DNA of 64,000 bases, taken from Burkholderiales bacterium (GTDB lineage: Bacteria; Pseudomonadota; Gammaproteobacteria; Burkholderiales; Nitrosomonadaceae). The stretch is from NCBI GenBank assembly GCA_024235735.1, contig JACKLU010000004.1, forward strand, positions 1-64,000. Reading direction: 5' to 3'. Both the position numbers and the translations under genes were made by a program. The notes beneath the pieces were generated by a model, which saw nothing but the letters and a program-made list of their open reading frames with translations, did not search any database and was not told the origin of the DNA. Positions 63,495 through 64,000 of this stretch are shown here, one piece after another; the stretch's first letter is position 1; every line of letters starts with the position of its first letter.

Positions 63495-64000
63495 ATGACA
63501 ACCGAATCTCTGCCAACGATTGTGGTTACCACCGGTGAGCCTGCCGGTATCGGCCCGGACATCTGTCTTCAGGCAGCGCAACACCCCTTCGATTGCAGAC
63601 TGGTTTTTATGGCTGACCGTGACTTGCTGAAAGCACGCGCCGAAACATTGCGGATCACGGTGCAGCTTGCTGATCACGCTGCAATTCCGCCGGAGCGGCA
63701 TCAACCAGGGTGCTTGTATGTTCATCATGTTCCCTTGGCCCGGAAGGTCGAGGCAGGTGTTTTAAATCCAGCCAATGCGGCATACGTTACTGCCTTGTTG
63801 CGGCAAGCCGTTATCGGGTGTTGCGGCAAGCAGTATGACGCCATGGTTACTGCGCCGGTGCATAAAGGCATTATCAATGATGCCGGCATCCCATTCACCG
63901 GACACACCGAATATCTGGCTGAATTCACGCACAGCCGGGTCGTCATGATGCTTATCGGTGGCGGCATGCGTGTTGCGCTGGCAACAACACATTTGCCGCT
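63495..64000 (+). CDS. pdxA: 4-hydroxythreonine-4-phosphate dehydrogenase, C-terminus outside window
   Basis: The first 168 residues are seen: MTTESLPTIVVTTGEPAGIGPDI (G-E-P-A-G-I-G-P, a PdxA hallmark), YDAMVTAPVHKGIINDAGIPFTGHTEYLAE (metal/phosphate-binding His segment) and VVMMLIGGGMRVALATTHLPL. It acts in pyridoxal phosphate synthesis. It lies 22 bp after surA, as in the classical lptD-surA-pdxA-rsmA order. The frame is open to the window end. Confidence 0.95.
   Translation, partial: MTTESLPTIVVTTGEPAGIGPDICLQAAQHPFDCRLVFMADRDLLKARAETLRITVQLADHAAIPPERHQPGCLYVHHVPLARKVEAGVLNPANAAYVTALLRQAVIGCCGKQYDAMVTAPVHKGIINDAGIPFTGHTEYLAEFTHSRVVMMLIGGGMRVALATTHLP

Noticed and set aside
1..64000. CRISPR arrays, tRNA or rRNA genes
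   Set aside because: I looked for regularly spaced repeats, CCA-type cloverleafs and rRNA landmarks and found none.

Overview
The window comes from a betaproteobacterial ammonia oxidiser, almost certainly a Nitrosomonas. The decisive evidence is an amoCAB ammonia monooxygenase operon (25.5-28.6 kb). A PEP-CTERM surface protein with matching glycan genes and a complete aa3-type cytochrome oxidase operon fit the same lineage.

Layout. 0-5.4 kb (mostly minus strand): a partial vWA-domain secreted protein, a PEP-CTERM protein, a secreted rhodanese with a decayed second copy, an orphan acyl carrier protein, then a plus-strand Rieske oxygenase. 5.4-10.3 kb: an EamA transporter, a SpoIIAA-like protein, two small membrane proteins, an acetyltransferase, a thiolase and a periplasmic coiled-coil protein. 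11-18 kb: coxB-coxA-(35-aa peptide)-ctaG-DUF2970-coxC-SURF1-SCO-like-ctaB. 18-24 kb: yjgA/darP and pmbA, then a minus-strand exosortase-type glycan operon (glycosyltransferase, methyltransferase, deacetylase, unknown). 24-28.6 kb: a transposase remnant, a response regulator and amoCAB with its leader, internal hairpin and terminator. 29-34.4 kb: an AI-2E-type permease, hda, a HAD phosphatase and a PAS-GAF-GGDEF-EAL protein.

34.8-50.7 kb is visibly more G+C-rich and carries accessory genes: a thioesterase, an M20 amidohydrolase, rlmD, and a minus-strand operon of copper and quinone oxidases (multicopper oxidase, tyrosinase, LodA-like protein, a 148-aa unknown, LodB-like flavoprotein). These are followed by HDOD, cNMP-binding, patatin and NYN/LOTUS genes. 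Many of these genes carry single-base indels, mostly in homopolymers. 50.9-53.2 kb is an A+T-rich DUF262/DUF1524 defence-type gene abutting a truncated HEPN toxin and its intact MntA antitoxin. 53.2-56 kb holds ilvD and lgt.

56-59.5 kb is a mobile nest. An integron-type attC site closes a DUF4231/SLATT cassette gene. That gene is split by an IS3-family element, which is itself split by an IS110/IS1111-family element. The non-coding end of the IS110 element contains a 9-nt match to its own insertion site. 59.7-64 kb returns to the core order lptD-surA-pdxA.

Two near-identical 143-bp MITE-like repeats (34877-35019 and 55909-56051, inverted relative to each other, each with a 3-bp target duplication) link the accessory regions. 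The most unusual coding locus is the oxidase/LodAB operon. The most unusual non-coding one is the IS110 end within the nested cassette.
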